64,000 bases of DNA, from assembly GCA_013396655.1 (NCBI GenBank), contig WBMV01008405.1:62911-126910 (forward strand), given 5' to 3'. Below the pieces are notes generated by a model, which was given only the letters and a program-made list of their open reading frames with translations, ran no database searches and was not told where the DNA came from. This document shows positions 21,698-34,500 of this stretch, in pieces. The number at the start of each line of letters is the position of its first letter. Position 1 is the first letter of the stretch. The position numbers were made by a program, and so were the translations under genes. The stretch comes from Campylorhamphus procurvoides. Lineage: Eukaryota > Chordata > Aves > Passeriformes > Dendrocolaptidae.

Positions 21698-23459
21698 ACT
21701 TGGTAGAAGACAGTAATTTCACAAGCTGTGGAGGTCACACAAATGCCTGGACCTGAAGGAGGAATCGCTTCATTACTGGAGGGCAAAAAAATTGTTAAAT
21801 TGCAGGTTCAGCTCCATTCTCTCCATAGAAAACTCTTACTGCCAATTTCTGAGTTTTTTAATGGATTTTCTTGAGACATGATGCTTGCTAGGAGACATTA
21901 TCTAATCTCAGTAGTTTATAAAAACACATCCTTTCATGTGTTTTTTTCCTCCCATCTCTCTCTTCGCAATGCAGAATTGCTCCCAGGAAACACACACAAA
22001 TCCATTCCGTGGTCTGCAAAGCCTCTTTTTTCAAAACAAAATGAACTTGTCAAGAAGCAGATAATTGATCTGCCGAGAACGAGTGTCAGATGTGTTTGCT
22101 GACCCTTTCTCACCCTTCCTCTGCGTGTGACCGTCGAGCACCACCCAGCTGGAGGGACCTTGTGCTCTCAGCTGGGTGTGATGCAACCACAGCCAGGCCA
22201 GCTCTGAGCTGCTGGTGCTGCTCCTCCTGAGCAGAACAACTACAGCACTCATGTGGTCCAACCACCCTCCGTGCTCGATGAGTTTCTCAGGGCTTTTTGC
22301 ATCCCACGCTGAGTTTGACGAAGACAGATAATTTAAAGAGCGTTGTATGCCTGCAGCACGCTGACCCACAAAAAGGCCTGCACTCCTCACAGTTTGCAAA
22401 CTTCGAGGGCGGGGGGAGAAAGTGGGAGGCTGGCATTGTGATATTGTGTTTATTCAGCCCCCTTCACAGTGGGCTTGGGGTCAGTGGGAGGGTCAGCACT
22501 GTGGCTGTGACATGAGAAGTGAATAATGAGAATAACACGCTAATGACGGCGCGCTGCAGGCTGACACACGGGAGAGACACGACAGATGGTGCACAAAACA
22601 AGGAGGGGAAGGAATCTGTTAAAATCCGTAGGTTTTGTCATGTAAGGGTAAATAATATGTTTTCACCCTGGGGCAATGAGATCTGGCAGGGTAGCAAGTG
22701 CTGTGTGATCGTGTCTCTGGTGTTAAATGGGGTTTTGTGGATATTTAATCCTTTTCTTTTTCAGTGACCCAACTTCAGGGTGATTTTCTGACCCAACAAG
22801 CACTGTGACTCCTCTTCAGGATGATGACCTGTCAAACCATCAGTTGTCTGGCTCTGCCTGTGTCCCTGCCATGCAGCTGCTGGTTTTCTGGGGCTCTGCT
22901 GCTGGGAGCCCCAATAGTGGGGGTACAGCTATACTTTTTTAGCTGCTTTTCATTAGTGGTCCATTTTAAAGATACAGCATAAGCTGTATCCTTGGTTTGC
23001 CTGGTTTGCTTCTTGATGTGACTGATTTTGCCCAGTTCTGTGCTACTAATATGTAATAACACAAAACTGCAACAGCTCACACTGCAGGATGGTCTCCAGC
23101 TTTTTTTAGACATCAGTGAGCAAACATCCTGTAGCTCTCCCAATTTTCTTGAAGATCTTTCCTGACCATGCACAGTGCTCAATTACATCCTTATCTGGGA
23201 AAAATAACAGCAGCAACTAAAAAGGATAGAGCTGAAGCTGATTATTTTAATGAGGTAGACAGTAAGGAGTGCTCATGAATAAAAAACCCCAAACCTTGAT
23301 CATCAAAGCCAAGAAGAGATATGTACTGGCTTTTCTATAAAGCTGGAAGTCTAAAATTTAAATGGCTAGAGGCTTTTCAATCATGATATTGATGCAATGG
23401 ACATACCAGAAACTCATAAGATATGCTGCAACTGATAAAGAAAGTGCAGATTATGTTAT

Positions 23460-25690
23460 GCTACTCAGTTAGAAAAAAAGCTTGGAGCCAAACCAGGTGA
23501 ATAAGTCATTTGTGGCACACAGGTAACAAAAAACCGCCATGGTTTGAAACACTGTGCATAAAAGAGAAGACAGAGGGATGCTGTCAACCACCTGACCAGG
23601 CTGGTAACCTTGACTGAGAAATGGCAAGGGCAATGAGAAAGCATGAAATGGCAGAAGACAAAGGAGATTGGAGGTCCCAGTGATATCCTACTGCATTGGT
23701 GAAGGTTATGAGGCAGCAATTGTATTTGCAGATGCTGTAAACAAGTGCTTGTTGCAGCAGCTGGGGAGGGAACACAGCGGAGAAAAACCAGTACCTGGTT
23801 GTGACCTGAGCCATGAACAGAGCATTGCTGTGGACAAGTGTCACCAAAGCATTTTGGGACAGTGACCACAGTGTACTCAAATGCAGCATGACCATGGGAA
23901 CCAAAAAAACCCCAAACCCCACAAAGACCACAGTGTACAGCTTCAGAAAGGACAAAAGCATACAAATGAGAAAACTTCTTATAAATCAACAGCATAGTTA
24001 AAAAAGTAAAATGCTTTCAGGTCACATGGACACATTTAAAGGCATTGAAAATTCAGAGTAGGGATTTATTATGGATTGGGAAAAAGAGTTTGAAAGTTGG
24101 CACAGGTAAAGAACAAAGTAAAGGAAGCCACAAGGAGAAAAAAGATATATAAATGAGAAAAATAGAAGAGAATACACATTCTGGAAGTGTAAAGCCATAA
24201 CAAAGCAATAGGCAATAAAAAGGTTCTTGGTAGCAGCACATTAAATGCATGGAAATGATAATAAGCACATTTTCAAACACATCAGGAACAGAAGGTCACA
24301 GGCAGAAACTCAGGACAGCAGATAAATGATCCAAGTGTAAAAGGAAGGCAAGGCAATATTAGGAATGCCTAATGGATTGTTTGCATTGGTGTTTGTTCCA
24401 GTTTAGGAGTTCAATGGAGTTGCCATACTGAAAACTTTAATTGGACAAGTCTGATGAAAGGTCTCAAACTGAAGTGATATTAAAAGGCGTTTTAAAACAA
24501 ACCACTAAAACAGATAACAACAGATCAACAGGAGCAGATGGCACTCACGTAGGAGTTTCAGAGCAGCTCTGATATGAAATTGCCAAACTATTAACTGTGG
24601 TGAATAACCTACTGCTTAAATTGGCTTTGCTTAAATTAGCCTCAAGGTCAGAGGAAGTGGGACATGTGATGCCCACTTCTGATAAAGGTCTCTAGAAGAA
24701 CCCAAGGAGCTTCATACTCATACACCTGATTTTCATTTAAGGGGTATTTGTGAGAAGCATTATGAAAAAGATAATTAGTGGACATATGGAGAAATACAAT
24801 ACAATGGAGAAGAGTCAGCACTGCCTGGAAACCACAACTTATAAATCTGTTATTAGGGGTTGCTTTTTTTGAGACTCAGCATGCACATAGATGAAGAGGA
24901 TCCAGTAGACTCGGTGTACTTGGATTCCTCAAAGCTTCTGGTGAAATCTCTTCCTTAAATAAGTTAAATTTTCATAAGGGTGAGGGTTGTCTTATGGATT
25001 AGCCACTACTTTAAAAACAAGAAACTCTGGGCAGGAAAAGATGCCAGTCTGCACAACAGGACAAGGTCACCACTCAGGGTCACTCAGGGATGTGTGGTGG
25101 CCACAGGGCAGCCCAGTGTACTCATGGGTGACCTGAAAATTACTGTCACGGGAGGTGACAAAATTTGCCCACAACACTCAGTGACTCAGAGCAATGAAAA
25201 TCAAAACTTATTGTGAAGAGTTACAGAAAGATCTCACAGTACTGAACAGCTGGAGGATAAAACAGTGGCTGACAGACAATGCTATCAAGTGCAGAGGAGC
25301 AGTCAATTTTAGTGCACACGACTTTACATGCACAGTGGTGGGCCCTGAAGAATTACCACTGAAGAAAACTATCTTGGCGCTCAAGAGAGTTTCAGCTGAA
25401 CCCACAGCAGTTGTCAAAAAGGTAAATGGATAATTAAAAACCAGCAGGAAAGAAATGAGGCAATGAAGTGGGATGTTTTGCCATTCTGTAGACCCACGGT
25501 GCACCATCATTTTCAAAGGTTCCTGCAGGAAAGATATAAGGAGAACCAGAAAAGACAGAGAAAAGGTGGCAAAGCTGGTGAGAGCTGTGAAGCAATTGCT
25601 GTAAAAGTAGAAATGAAAAAGACAGGACAGTTCAGTCTGACAGAGACAGCTAGAGAGAGGAGATATGACAGGGCTATGTAAAATCAGACA
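23460..25690 (+). mobile_element. Old, heavily mutated CR1 LINE body (endonuclease to RT)
   Basis: In + orientation the segment reads as a decayed CR1-type LINE. At about 23850-23900 a frame gives FWDSDHSVLKCSM, matching the Ser-Asp-His catalytic block at the end of an AP-type endonuclease. At about 24525-24560 STGADGTHVGV matches the linker that precedes reverse transcriptase in CR1. Further right, at 25050-25300, come RT-like pieces: a VTQGCV block, a short stretch where the Ala-Asp-Asp palm box should be but is not intact, and EELQKDLTVLNSWRIKQW, which fits the helix after it. There are many stops and shifts. Domain order is the expected EN then RT. The 5' and 3' ends are uncertain. Divergence is far higher than in the CR1 tails elsewhere in the window, so this is an ancient copy. 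Confidence 0.7.
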
Positions 25691-26432
25691 CACCATGGAG
25701 GAAGTGAATAAGGAGTGATTAGTTGCTCTGCCTGTACTTGGCAGCTGCTGAATCACTCAAAAGCTGCTGGCACTCCACGGAGAGCCAGGAGTTAGTCAGC
25801 CCTTTGCTCTGAACAAGCATGAGCAGCCACTCACACCCCTGCACTCAGAGAGCATCCCAGCCACATGGACTTTACACCGTCATTCCCAGCTGGACCCCAA
25901 AGGTGATTTTGGTTTTCTCTTCTTCTTTTTTCTTCCTCTTCTTGCACTTCAGTGGTGCTTTAACTGGGATTGTTGAGTTGTGAAGAACACTATGACTACC
26001 ACGAAGTTGTGATTCACAGGGTCACCACTGATTTGTCTTCATATTTGCAGTGTAGTTTCTGCCCAGTAAAGCAGGAACACATTTGCTAAGAAAAAGACTT
26101 CAGCTGTCCAAAGTATTGCCATTAGAATATTTGCTGACAATTGTCCCTAGAACAGGAGATAATTTTGTTTGTTCTGTTAAGGTTCATTGGTTATGACTCC
26201 TATTAAGCAAGAACACTAAGAGGAAATCGTGTGAAGCAGAGTGTCTGATGGCATTTGTGGCCATTAAATGCTATCTTGTGTAGTCACAAAATCAATGTTT
26301 CTTTTTTGATGGTTTAAGGGTTTTTTTTTTCATGCTGCAGGTTATTTTTTTCCACTCAGTAACATTTTATTTGTGCTGCTTTGATCTCCTGGAATCAGGT
26401 GAAGATTTCTGGAGTTGGAAGGGATGAAACTC

Positions 26433-26513
26433 AAGGTGTCCCTGCCCATGGCAGGAGGGTTAGAACACGATCCTTAACATCTATTCCAACCTAAACTATT
26501 CTATTATTCTGTG
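26433..26513 (+). mobile_element. CR1 LINE 3' end fragment
   Basis: CAAGGTGTCCCTGCCCATGG, then a GGAGGGTTAGAACA block, CCAACCTAAAC and TATTCTATTATTCTGTG match the terminal 80 bp of bird CR1 in + orientation, ending in the decayed ATTCTATG-type tail. It is truncated on the 5' side, as is usual for CR1. Confidence 0.85.
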
Positions 26514-28329
26514 ACATCCATTCCTTCTCTGTTTTAATTTCTCTTTACTCTGACAAGTGCCTGACTTGTTCAGTACTCTACTCATATCAGCATGACTCTG
26601 TGGGGAGACTGTTCAGCTCAAGGAAAGGCAGACCTGAGTCATCCAGCACTGAAAGCATTTAGGAGTCATGTCCACGTCCAAACACAAAATTTCAGGCATT
26701 GATTGGTGCTCACACTTTCTGATGAGGCTAATCATGGGCACAGAGTGTGCTAGAATGATGAGAGGAGTTAACAGCAGCCTGAAACAGATGGGTTCCCAAG
26801 CTACATGGCAGGTTATCATTTTAACCAAGTTTGGTTTGAATTCTGGAATTTCAGTGCTGCCTCTTAAGGGCTCTGTGAGTCCAGATGTATCCAGGCTAAA
26901 AACTGTGGGATGCCAAGAAACAAAAATAAGTCTAACACAGAGACTTTCCCCCAGGGATTCTGTGAGTGGTTGTAGCCACAGTGATTTCTGTTGTTTGGTT
27001 GGTTTTCCTTCAGAGCTGTTATGAAATTGGTGCATTAGTATAATAAGAAATCAGCAAAGCTGGTATGCAATGAGAAATAAAGGGCCTTAAATCTAATGTG
27101 CAAAACCATAGAGGACTCTCAAAGAAAGGTGTAAAGTGAAGAAAAAAATCAATTCTGGATCAGGTTTAAAGCCCATTAATCAGAGCTTTATCTAGGCCTT
27201 TTTAGTTCACAGCAAATACCAACACAGTTATAACAGTATGGAAAAATCTCTTTAGTGTGCTCATTGACAACAGCTTTGCAAGACTCACAGGTAGTAAACC
27301 CCTGCTTTTCACTACATTCATTGCAAGAGGACTACAGACCAAAGGTGGAATTGTTTCAGCTCCTGCCATCTTAAATTAACATTTCTGTCCCTCTGTTCCA
27401 CCTTCAGATGCTGAGAAAGAAAATAAATCGTGAGGAAGCAGGGCTGTTTCCAGTCTCAGTGACCCTCAGAAGACGCACTCCTATGCCTGGAAAGGGTCTG
27501 ACCTGAGTCTGAAGAAAAAAAAATCTCTGTAAATGAGACAAGAATTAGGGTTTCTTGAAAAAAAGACCAACCAGAGTGGTGCTGCCTATGTAGGTACCCT
27601 GTATCCACTTGTAAAACGAGCACAGGAAGACAATCTGTGCTCTGCAACAGGGCAGAAAGCACAGCAGTGAGAATGATGCCATGCCTGAAGCCAAGTCACC
27701 CTAGGGATGCAGGGAAGTGTTAGAATAACTTCTGGGGCTTCACTAGGGAAGATCCAAGGAATAATTAGCACCAGGTTTAGACCTGGAGGAAGTTAATGGT
27801 CTCTCTAACATTGTCTGGATTAATACTACTGAGAGCTATTGCTAACCTGCCAGATTAAAGGACATGTTGGTTATTATAATAGGATTGAGATATTCTGGGA
27901 GGTGAAAATCAATCTCTTATTTCCCACACAGTTACTGCATGAATTAAATGTGTGGATGCACTGAATTTTTGATTTGGTAAAAATAAAAGAATATTATATT
28001 GCACTGATTTTAGAAATTAACCGGATCCAGTGATTTCTTCAACTTAAATGAAAGGAATAACAGGCATATCAACAATGGTTTTTATTTTAATACTTTTAAT
28101 AATAAGAAAAATGCTTTTTAAAATACTTTTTGATTTAACAGGGCCAATCTTTGTGTAGTTGGCTGTTGTGGGGTGTTTGAAAGCTTAATTGCAGAGTGGG
28201 CTTTGAAAGTTTTTCACATCTTTTGTTAAATGATTGTGTGGAGGTTGGATCTGATTCAAGAAGGAAGGATATTTAGGAGAAGGCTACTGTCACCAGGAGA
28301 GAATAACAACCCCAGCACAAACATTAAGA
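26514..28329. other. Non-coding DNA, no recognised gene
   Basis: Both strands show frames of 118-140 codons at 26613-27035 over the same bases, with no domain, splice site or codon-use signal to prefer either. Nothing else noted. Confidence 0.5.
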
Positions 28330-28563
28330 ATAAAGACACAACAAGACTGATGACTTGAGATTATGAAGTACAGGAAGAAACTAAAAATGGCCAGGAATCA
28401 AGGTGGGATAGATGTTGCAAAGGATGTTAATAGAAATAGTAAAAAATCCCAAGCAAACAACAAACCAACTAAGCAAACCCAAGCAAAAACAACACTAAAA
28501 ACTTCAAGCATCAGGACAGTGAGGAAGCCTGGCTGTCACATGGTGAAGGCAGGATGGAAATAA
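28330..28563 (+). mobile_element. Possible CR1/LINE linker fragment
   Basis: The + strand frame starting at 28363 (MKYRKKLKMARNQGG…) includes VAKDVNRNSKKSQ. The pattern of a basic helix, then Ala-Lys/Arg-Asp and Asn-Lys-Lys resembles the CR1 ORF2 region between endonuclease and reverse transcriptase. The following A/C-rich bases are low complexity. The resemblance is short, the ends cannot be set, and it may be coincidence. Confidence 0.3.
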
Positions 28564-31500
28564 ATACAACCAGTTTGTCACCAAAATGAAACAAATATTT
28601 TTGGTTTGTGTTCAGCAGAACCAGTGAGGTATACGAAAATCAATAAAGCAGGGTGACTGGTGGGAATGGGGGCAGAAGGCTGTAATTTCTCAGATGAAAG
28701 CAGACTAGAAGTTGCTCAGCGTGCTTATTTCCAAGAAATGTTGGGAACAGTGGTGTCTGAGGTAGGTGAAGAAATTACACACAAACTCTGAACATTCTGC
28801 CTCGAGGCAAAGGCAAAACAAAGTTTCCTCTGATGGTGATGAGAGCTGGGGCAGCCAAGCACTCATTTTCATCAGAGAAGTGTTTGTGGCTTGCAGAGGT
28901 TCTTTCTGAGAAATGTTCTATTAGTCTTAATGTCCAAACCGTGAAATGACCAAATTACATAAATCAGTGGTTACAGACCAGGTCACTGGTTGGTGTTGTA
29001 ATGTGTTGAGACTGAAAGGGTTGGCTTTATTTTAAGTAAAATAAAAAGGGCACCCACCAATGTGTTTCAGTGGGGAAAAGGGAAATAGGTGCATTTTAGT
29101 TTTGCTGGAAATGAAAGAATCCTGTCCAGGTACTTGTTAGTGTTTTTTTGTTAGGCATTTTTTCCTTCCTAGAGGGTGAAGAAGCCTTTTAATTAAACAG
29201 TATTGGGCAACACCAGTATGAGACTCCAGCGAGAGAAGACTGATTTGGATTGCAAATTAATGTGGGATATTCTGTTGCTCTGTGCAGCACATGGGGAGGA
29301 GTGAGGCAGAGCACGTTCATGTTCTGGCTCTTCAAAGTCACTGATCCTCTGCTGTATAGATTTTGTGCAGATCAGCTGTGATTTCTGCAAGAGCAAAGCC
29401 ATCAACCACTCAGCCACAGAAAACATTGCATGCAGACTTCTCCAATTTAGAGTACAAATATTAACTCTGCAGTTAAAGAAAAAAATGAAACAAAAAAACA
29501 ACCTCTCAGACACAGAAGACATGTCTCTCATTGTATCAGCAAGCCCACATTGTGTCTCTGATATTTTGAATAAGCAGCTTTCCCTTGTGTGGGTTTGCTA
29601 ACACATGGTATAAAACAGTTGCAAGAAATAATATATCCATGCTATTATTCCAGGAATGTGAGTGCTGAAAAGATAATTCTGTATTTCGTGGCTCAGAGAA
29701 ATTCTCACCTTCTGAAAATTGCTGCAGAAGCACAAAGATTTTTTTTTCCTTCCATACAAAATGAATAAAATGTGAGAGAAAAAGATCTCAGTTCAGCCAA
29801 AAGCACAATAGGTGCCACAGATGACTGCATTATCCAGAGTGATAATATGGATTATGAAATCTTTCTTGTATAGCTGAGCTATTCCATAATTTACATAGGT
29901 TCAGATAAAAGTAGGTAGAACTGCCTTCAGCTTGTGGAGGCATTAGCTTTAATGTCTTGGCCAAGTTGAGCCCTGGCTGTACCCTCTTTTAATAATACAT
30001 ATCAACATTTTTTTTTCTGAAGTAATGTGCTATCACACACACATAAATATTTGAGGTGAAATGTGAAAGCTGTCATTTTGGGGGGGGAAAACCTACCATT
30101 CTTGTGATAGAAATACTCTACTCCCACTGAGCAGAGACAGGAATTTTCAAAGCCAGAACCCTTTTCTACAAAGTTCCTGGCAATTAAAGCCATAAACCAA
30201 TTCTTTTTGCTGACTCCTGTGAACTGTAAGTTTGCACTTACACAGCCTTTTCCCTAAACCAGACTGCTCACATTTCTGCAAGCTCATGTTGGTTGCAAAG
30301 CAAGTAGCAGATATATTGTTTGTCTCCTCTTACCAGTAGGCAGAGGAGGGGGCACTGATGGGTTCAACCCAACAAAGCCACAGAGCAAGAATGGGAAAAA
30401 GGTGGGATCACATCAGGAGGCTTTTTCCCTGCTCTCAATATTTTTATTTACAAGAAGCTGCAGCACAGATACAAAGCTTCAAATCCCCCAGCAGGCATAC
30501 AAATAAGGATTGGCACAGGTGATTTACTGCCTAGATTTGGCTCAGGTCCTCACTGTGCAGCAAGAGGAGCCCTTATCTTAAGATTACAGGTAGGGCAGGA
30601 AACTGCAGGGCCATGGAGGTCTTCAAGAGGATGGGGAAGAACAGGGAGACAACACAATTCTCTCAAAAAGGGGAGAGAGGTGGTTAATTATGGATCATCC
30701 TAAGACAGAAAGGGAGAGAGGAAGAGCTGTGAAGAACCCTGGGAGCTGCGGGTCACTCTGGTGAGCAGCTGGGCATAGCACAGTGTGTCCAAGGTGGGGA
30801 GATCTGCCACTATGATTTGTTACCAGACAAGCTGTATTTCTTTGAAAAGCAGTATGCAGCAGTGAGGGAAGATGTTGGGAAATTCTTTTAACTTTAGCAC
30901 AATAGTGTTTGATCCCTATATCCATGGTTAATGCTTAGTTTTCTACTATATAATGCTTGGGACAAATGCCAGAGATTAATGTGGCTTTGTGTTAACTCCC
31001 TACATCTGTAACTAATACATCTTGTGCAAGTTAGTACTTCCTTATTTACCTGTATCAGTGATGAATATGTACTAGCAGGTGTCTTAGTTTTGAGAACAAA
31101 GAGAGTACAGGAGAGCAAAGAATGATAAGAGAAGTGCATCATGACCTGACCACATATTTCAGATATCCTCAAGGAGAAAAGATTCATTAGAAGATGAGGA
31201 ATCACAGCCAAATAAGGCTATTAAAATAAATGGCATATATGCATGTATTCAGGGGATGTAATGAATATGTAATGGCAATGTAGTGAATATATATTAGTTT
31301 CATGAATATAACCTGGTCTCTTAGCCTGCTGGGTGTTCCTTTCAGGTGGAGAGATCTCTCATGTACCCAGCACGCTGAAGAAAAGCAATGTTTGCTTTCT
31401 AACTTAACAAACTGATTGGAGAGTTTATTTCCTGGTTTTTGGAGACAGTTTCAATCACTTCTGAGCTCTGCTAAATACCTTCATCCTGCTCCAGCTATGC

Positions 31501-34500
31501 CATGATTCTGCTTTTACTGGTTCATGGTAAAGGGCCTTTCATGACTTGCATTAAAATATAGGAAGATGCCCAGCAAGATGGTAGCTGTCTCCCTAATGGC
31601 CCTGAAAACCTCACTTTCCTGAGGAACAGGGAAGAAACACTGAATCTGGGATTGCTTTGTACCTATTAAGTGGAGAAAAATGGCTAATAACCCAACAAAT
31701 GGTGTCCGTGTCATATATAACATGGAGATATTGGGATATTGGAGTTGACATTAAGCATTAGGAAGCATCAGGTTAAAACAGAGTAGGCACTGAACATAAG
31801 AAGGGATTCTGTGGGAAGTGCTTGTTTTGAAAGGAAGTTTTCAGAGGGGTTTGGCAGGTCACACAGCGTGGTGCTCCAGAAACCTTGATGGAATTCTGGT
31901 TTTTTGCCTCTTTTTACTGCTGCCACCACCTGAAGGCAGGAATGGGAAATGCTTAGGAGAAAAGGATCATTTATTTTGTTGCTGTGACAGTTTCTAAACA
32001 CAGCAGACTACAGCTGAGATCAGGGAGGAGAACTGGGGACATGGGACACAGCCCACCCATTCCAATAAAGCAGCAGAAAGAAGAGAAAGAGAAGACCTGG
32101 AAGGTTAGAGAGATGGACATGGAAAACTGCCAGCTACTAAACCCTTCCCACCTATTCAGCTACTCCAGTTATAGGTAAAGTGCAAATAAAAAAAACAGCT
32201 GGTAAATGCAATCTTTTAGGACAACATAAAACTACAAGTGACAGGACTTGCTGGCAAATAGATCATGTCTCAGAGTTATGAACCTTTTTATTTGTTTGTC
32301 TTTATGCTTTCAGGTGCAGCAAACTAGAGCAGCAGAATTCAGAGTGAGGTCTGAGGGACCTCACCTTTTTTTTTTTAAATTTAAGGGATTTAAATATTTT
32401 TAAATTTAAGGGACTTTATACTAAACGAAAGTGATTTCACACAGATTCGTTCTTGGCCAGATTTCACCCTCTACACTCACAGCCTGTTACAGTCATACCC
32501 AGGGAGGCAGATCTGTGTGGTCAAGCAGTCTGGCCAAGGACCATTTGTGTATAATGTGGAGAATAACAGATACAGGCTCCTCTTCATCAGTGATGGCAAA
32601 TTGGGTTTGGATGGGCCTTTTATACCTGTTAGAAGCCAACAGTATCACCCTTTTGCCTCAGATTTTTGCTTACTTTATCCTTTGTGAACGTTAGGAAGAT
32701 TTGCTGTGCTTTGTCTGTGCTTCCACATCTGTGGATTCTTAGAAGTACCACCAAGAGGAACGGCCCATACAACCCCCTCCAATCTTGTTGCCTTCCTCCT
32801 GTGGGATCTGCTGTTGAGGAACCACCCCAGCTGTGGTTTTATCTGAGCACAGACCTTCTAGTCTTGGCATAAACACCCTCACGAGTGTATCACAGCTGTC
32901 AGTTTGTCCTTGGGTACTGACAGAGGCTGCTCCTTTAACTCTTCTTTTGCTGGGGTTTTTTTCTGGTGATTTCAAAACCACGTTTGCACTCACACTTCAT
33001 TCTGATCAGACTTATTTCTGTTACAAATCTCCACAAAAGAGTAATTTTTGCTTGGTGGCAGACCTTTGGTTTCCCTACCACTTCCCAACACAGGCTTTAA
33101 GAAGTCCCTGGGCTTTTTGTGCTTTGCTTTTGTTTGCTTGTTTGTTTGTTTTGCTGCTTCACTGGTTGGTCTTTTTCACCGAGTCAAGGGGAGTCACCTC
33201 AGTTTTAAGCAGGGATTGCAGTGGCTCTGCAAGTCAAGCTCTCAAGCCTGGATGTGCCCACACAGCCTTTCTGCAGACAGTGTGGGGTGAGTTTGCTCAT
33301 GCTCTGAGCTGTAGTGATGAGCCTGAGGTCAAGCTCAGCCTCTCAGTTAGGCTTATTATCTTGGGCACAGCACAATGCTGATGGAGGCTCTGCAGCATCT
33401 TGTGCTTGTTTGTTTGCCTTTGTGCACAAGCTCCTTGGTGGAAACAGCCTTTGAAGACAGGCAGGAATGCAGCTGCTTTTCCTCTCCCCTAAGGGAGGAT
33501 ACAGGGTTTGCAATAGGACATCTGAAGTGATGAATTTTCATATCTTTTCAGTGACTGAGAGGTGTTGTTGTTTCTTTGCCCTTGTCAGGCAGAGCTTTGC
33601 TGTATTGTACGTGGAGGGGGCAGATGGGCTCTGACAGCTGCTTCTGAACAGGGCTCCTTTGCCCCCTGCTTCTCACAGCTAAGGGTCTTGTAGCAGTGCA
33701 GGGATTCTTGCAGCTCAGAGACACCTTCATTTTCCCTTCTTGTGTGCACAAACTGACCAGCGCCAGTATTAGGCTGGCTTTTACCTCCCTGAGCTCTGAG
33801 GGTTGAGTCCCTGCCTACATTCAGGGCATGATCTGACAAAGGACTCCTCAGTGATGGTCAGGCTTAAGCTCAGGCTTAAGCGATCATTCCTTTTCGCTCT
33901 CTTGCTCCTGTGCCTACCCCATTTTGCCTTTTTTTTTTCCTTTTCCTTTTTTTCTTTCTTTTCTTTATTTTTACGCCTGCAGTCAGATCAGCTTCCAGTT
34001 TCTGTCCCCCACAGGACTGCAAGGACACTTGAGTCAGCCCTGCCTGAGGGGCTGCTACAGGAGGACAGACATCACAAGACAGGGGTGAAGGCAGCTCTAC
34101 TGGGGAGTGCTGAGCCAGCTTAAAGCAGTTCTGCTGTTTATTGTGCAGCCACAGCCTTGAGGGGCAGCAGTTTCGGTATGGACACTGAAGCTTTAAAGCA
34201 GACAGGCCAAAGAAAACCAGAGAGATTGTCTACATAATGTCTCGTAGGCTCAGGCTTTGGTATTACCCAGTTATATCACTGGAACTGCAAAACCTCTTGT
34301 GCTTTCTCATCAGGCCTCCTAGAAATCATGAGATCCCACTGTCTGTCACTTACCCTTCCAAAATGGACCAGATCCATCCAAATTTGAGAGCTGAGTTGGA
34401 GACACAGGGATAGTGCATTTCCCATGTGTGTCCTCCTCTGGGAAAGGCTGCAGTCTGTGCTGGCAGTCCCTGGTTTTGTTTGACCTGTGCTCAGCTGGCA

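Larger units (their letters stand above)
16831..23459. other. Non-coding DNA, no recognised gene
   Basis: No supported exon or mobile element. It contains low-complexity tracts listed separately (CAAA-type at 18.1 kb, G-rich at 20.7 kb, poly-T at 21.68 kb). The - strand frame at 19794-20045 reads protein-like near its start but has no splice sites or domain, and overlaps equally long frames in other phases. Confidence 0.55.

Noticed and set aside
26613..27035. Overlapping 140- and 118-codon frames on opposite strands
   Set aside because: Both are open over the same bases, as happens by chance. Neither has a recognisable motif or splice context.
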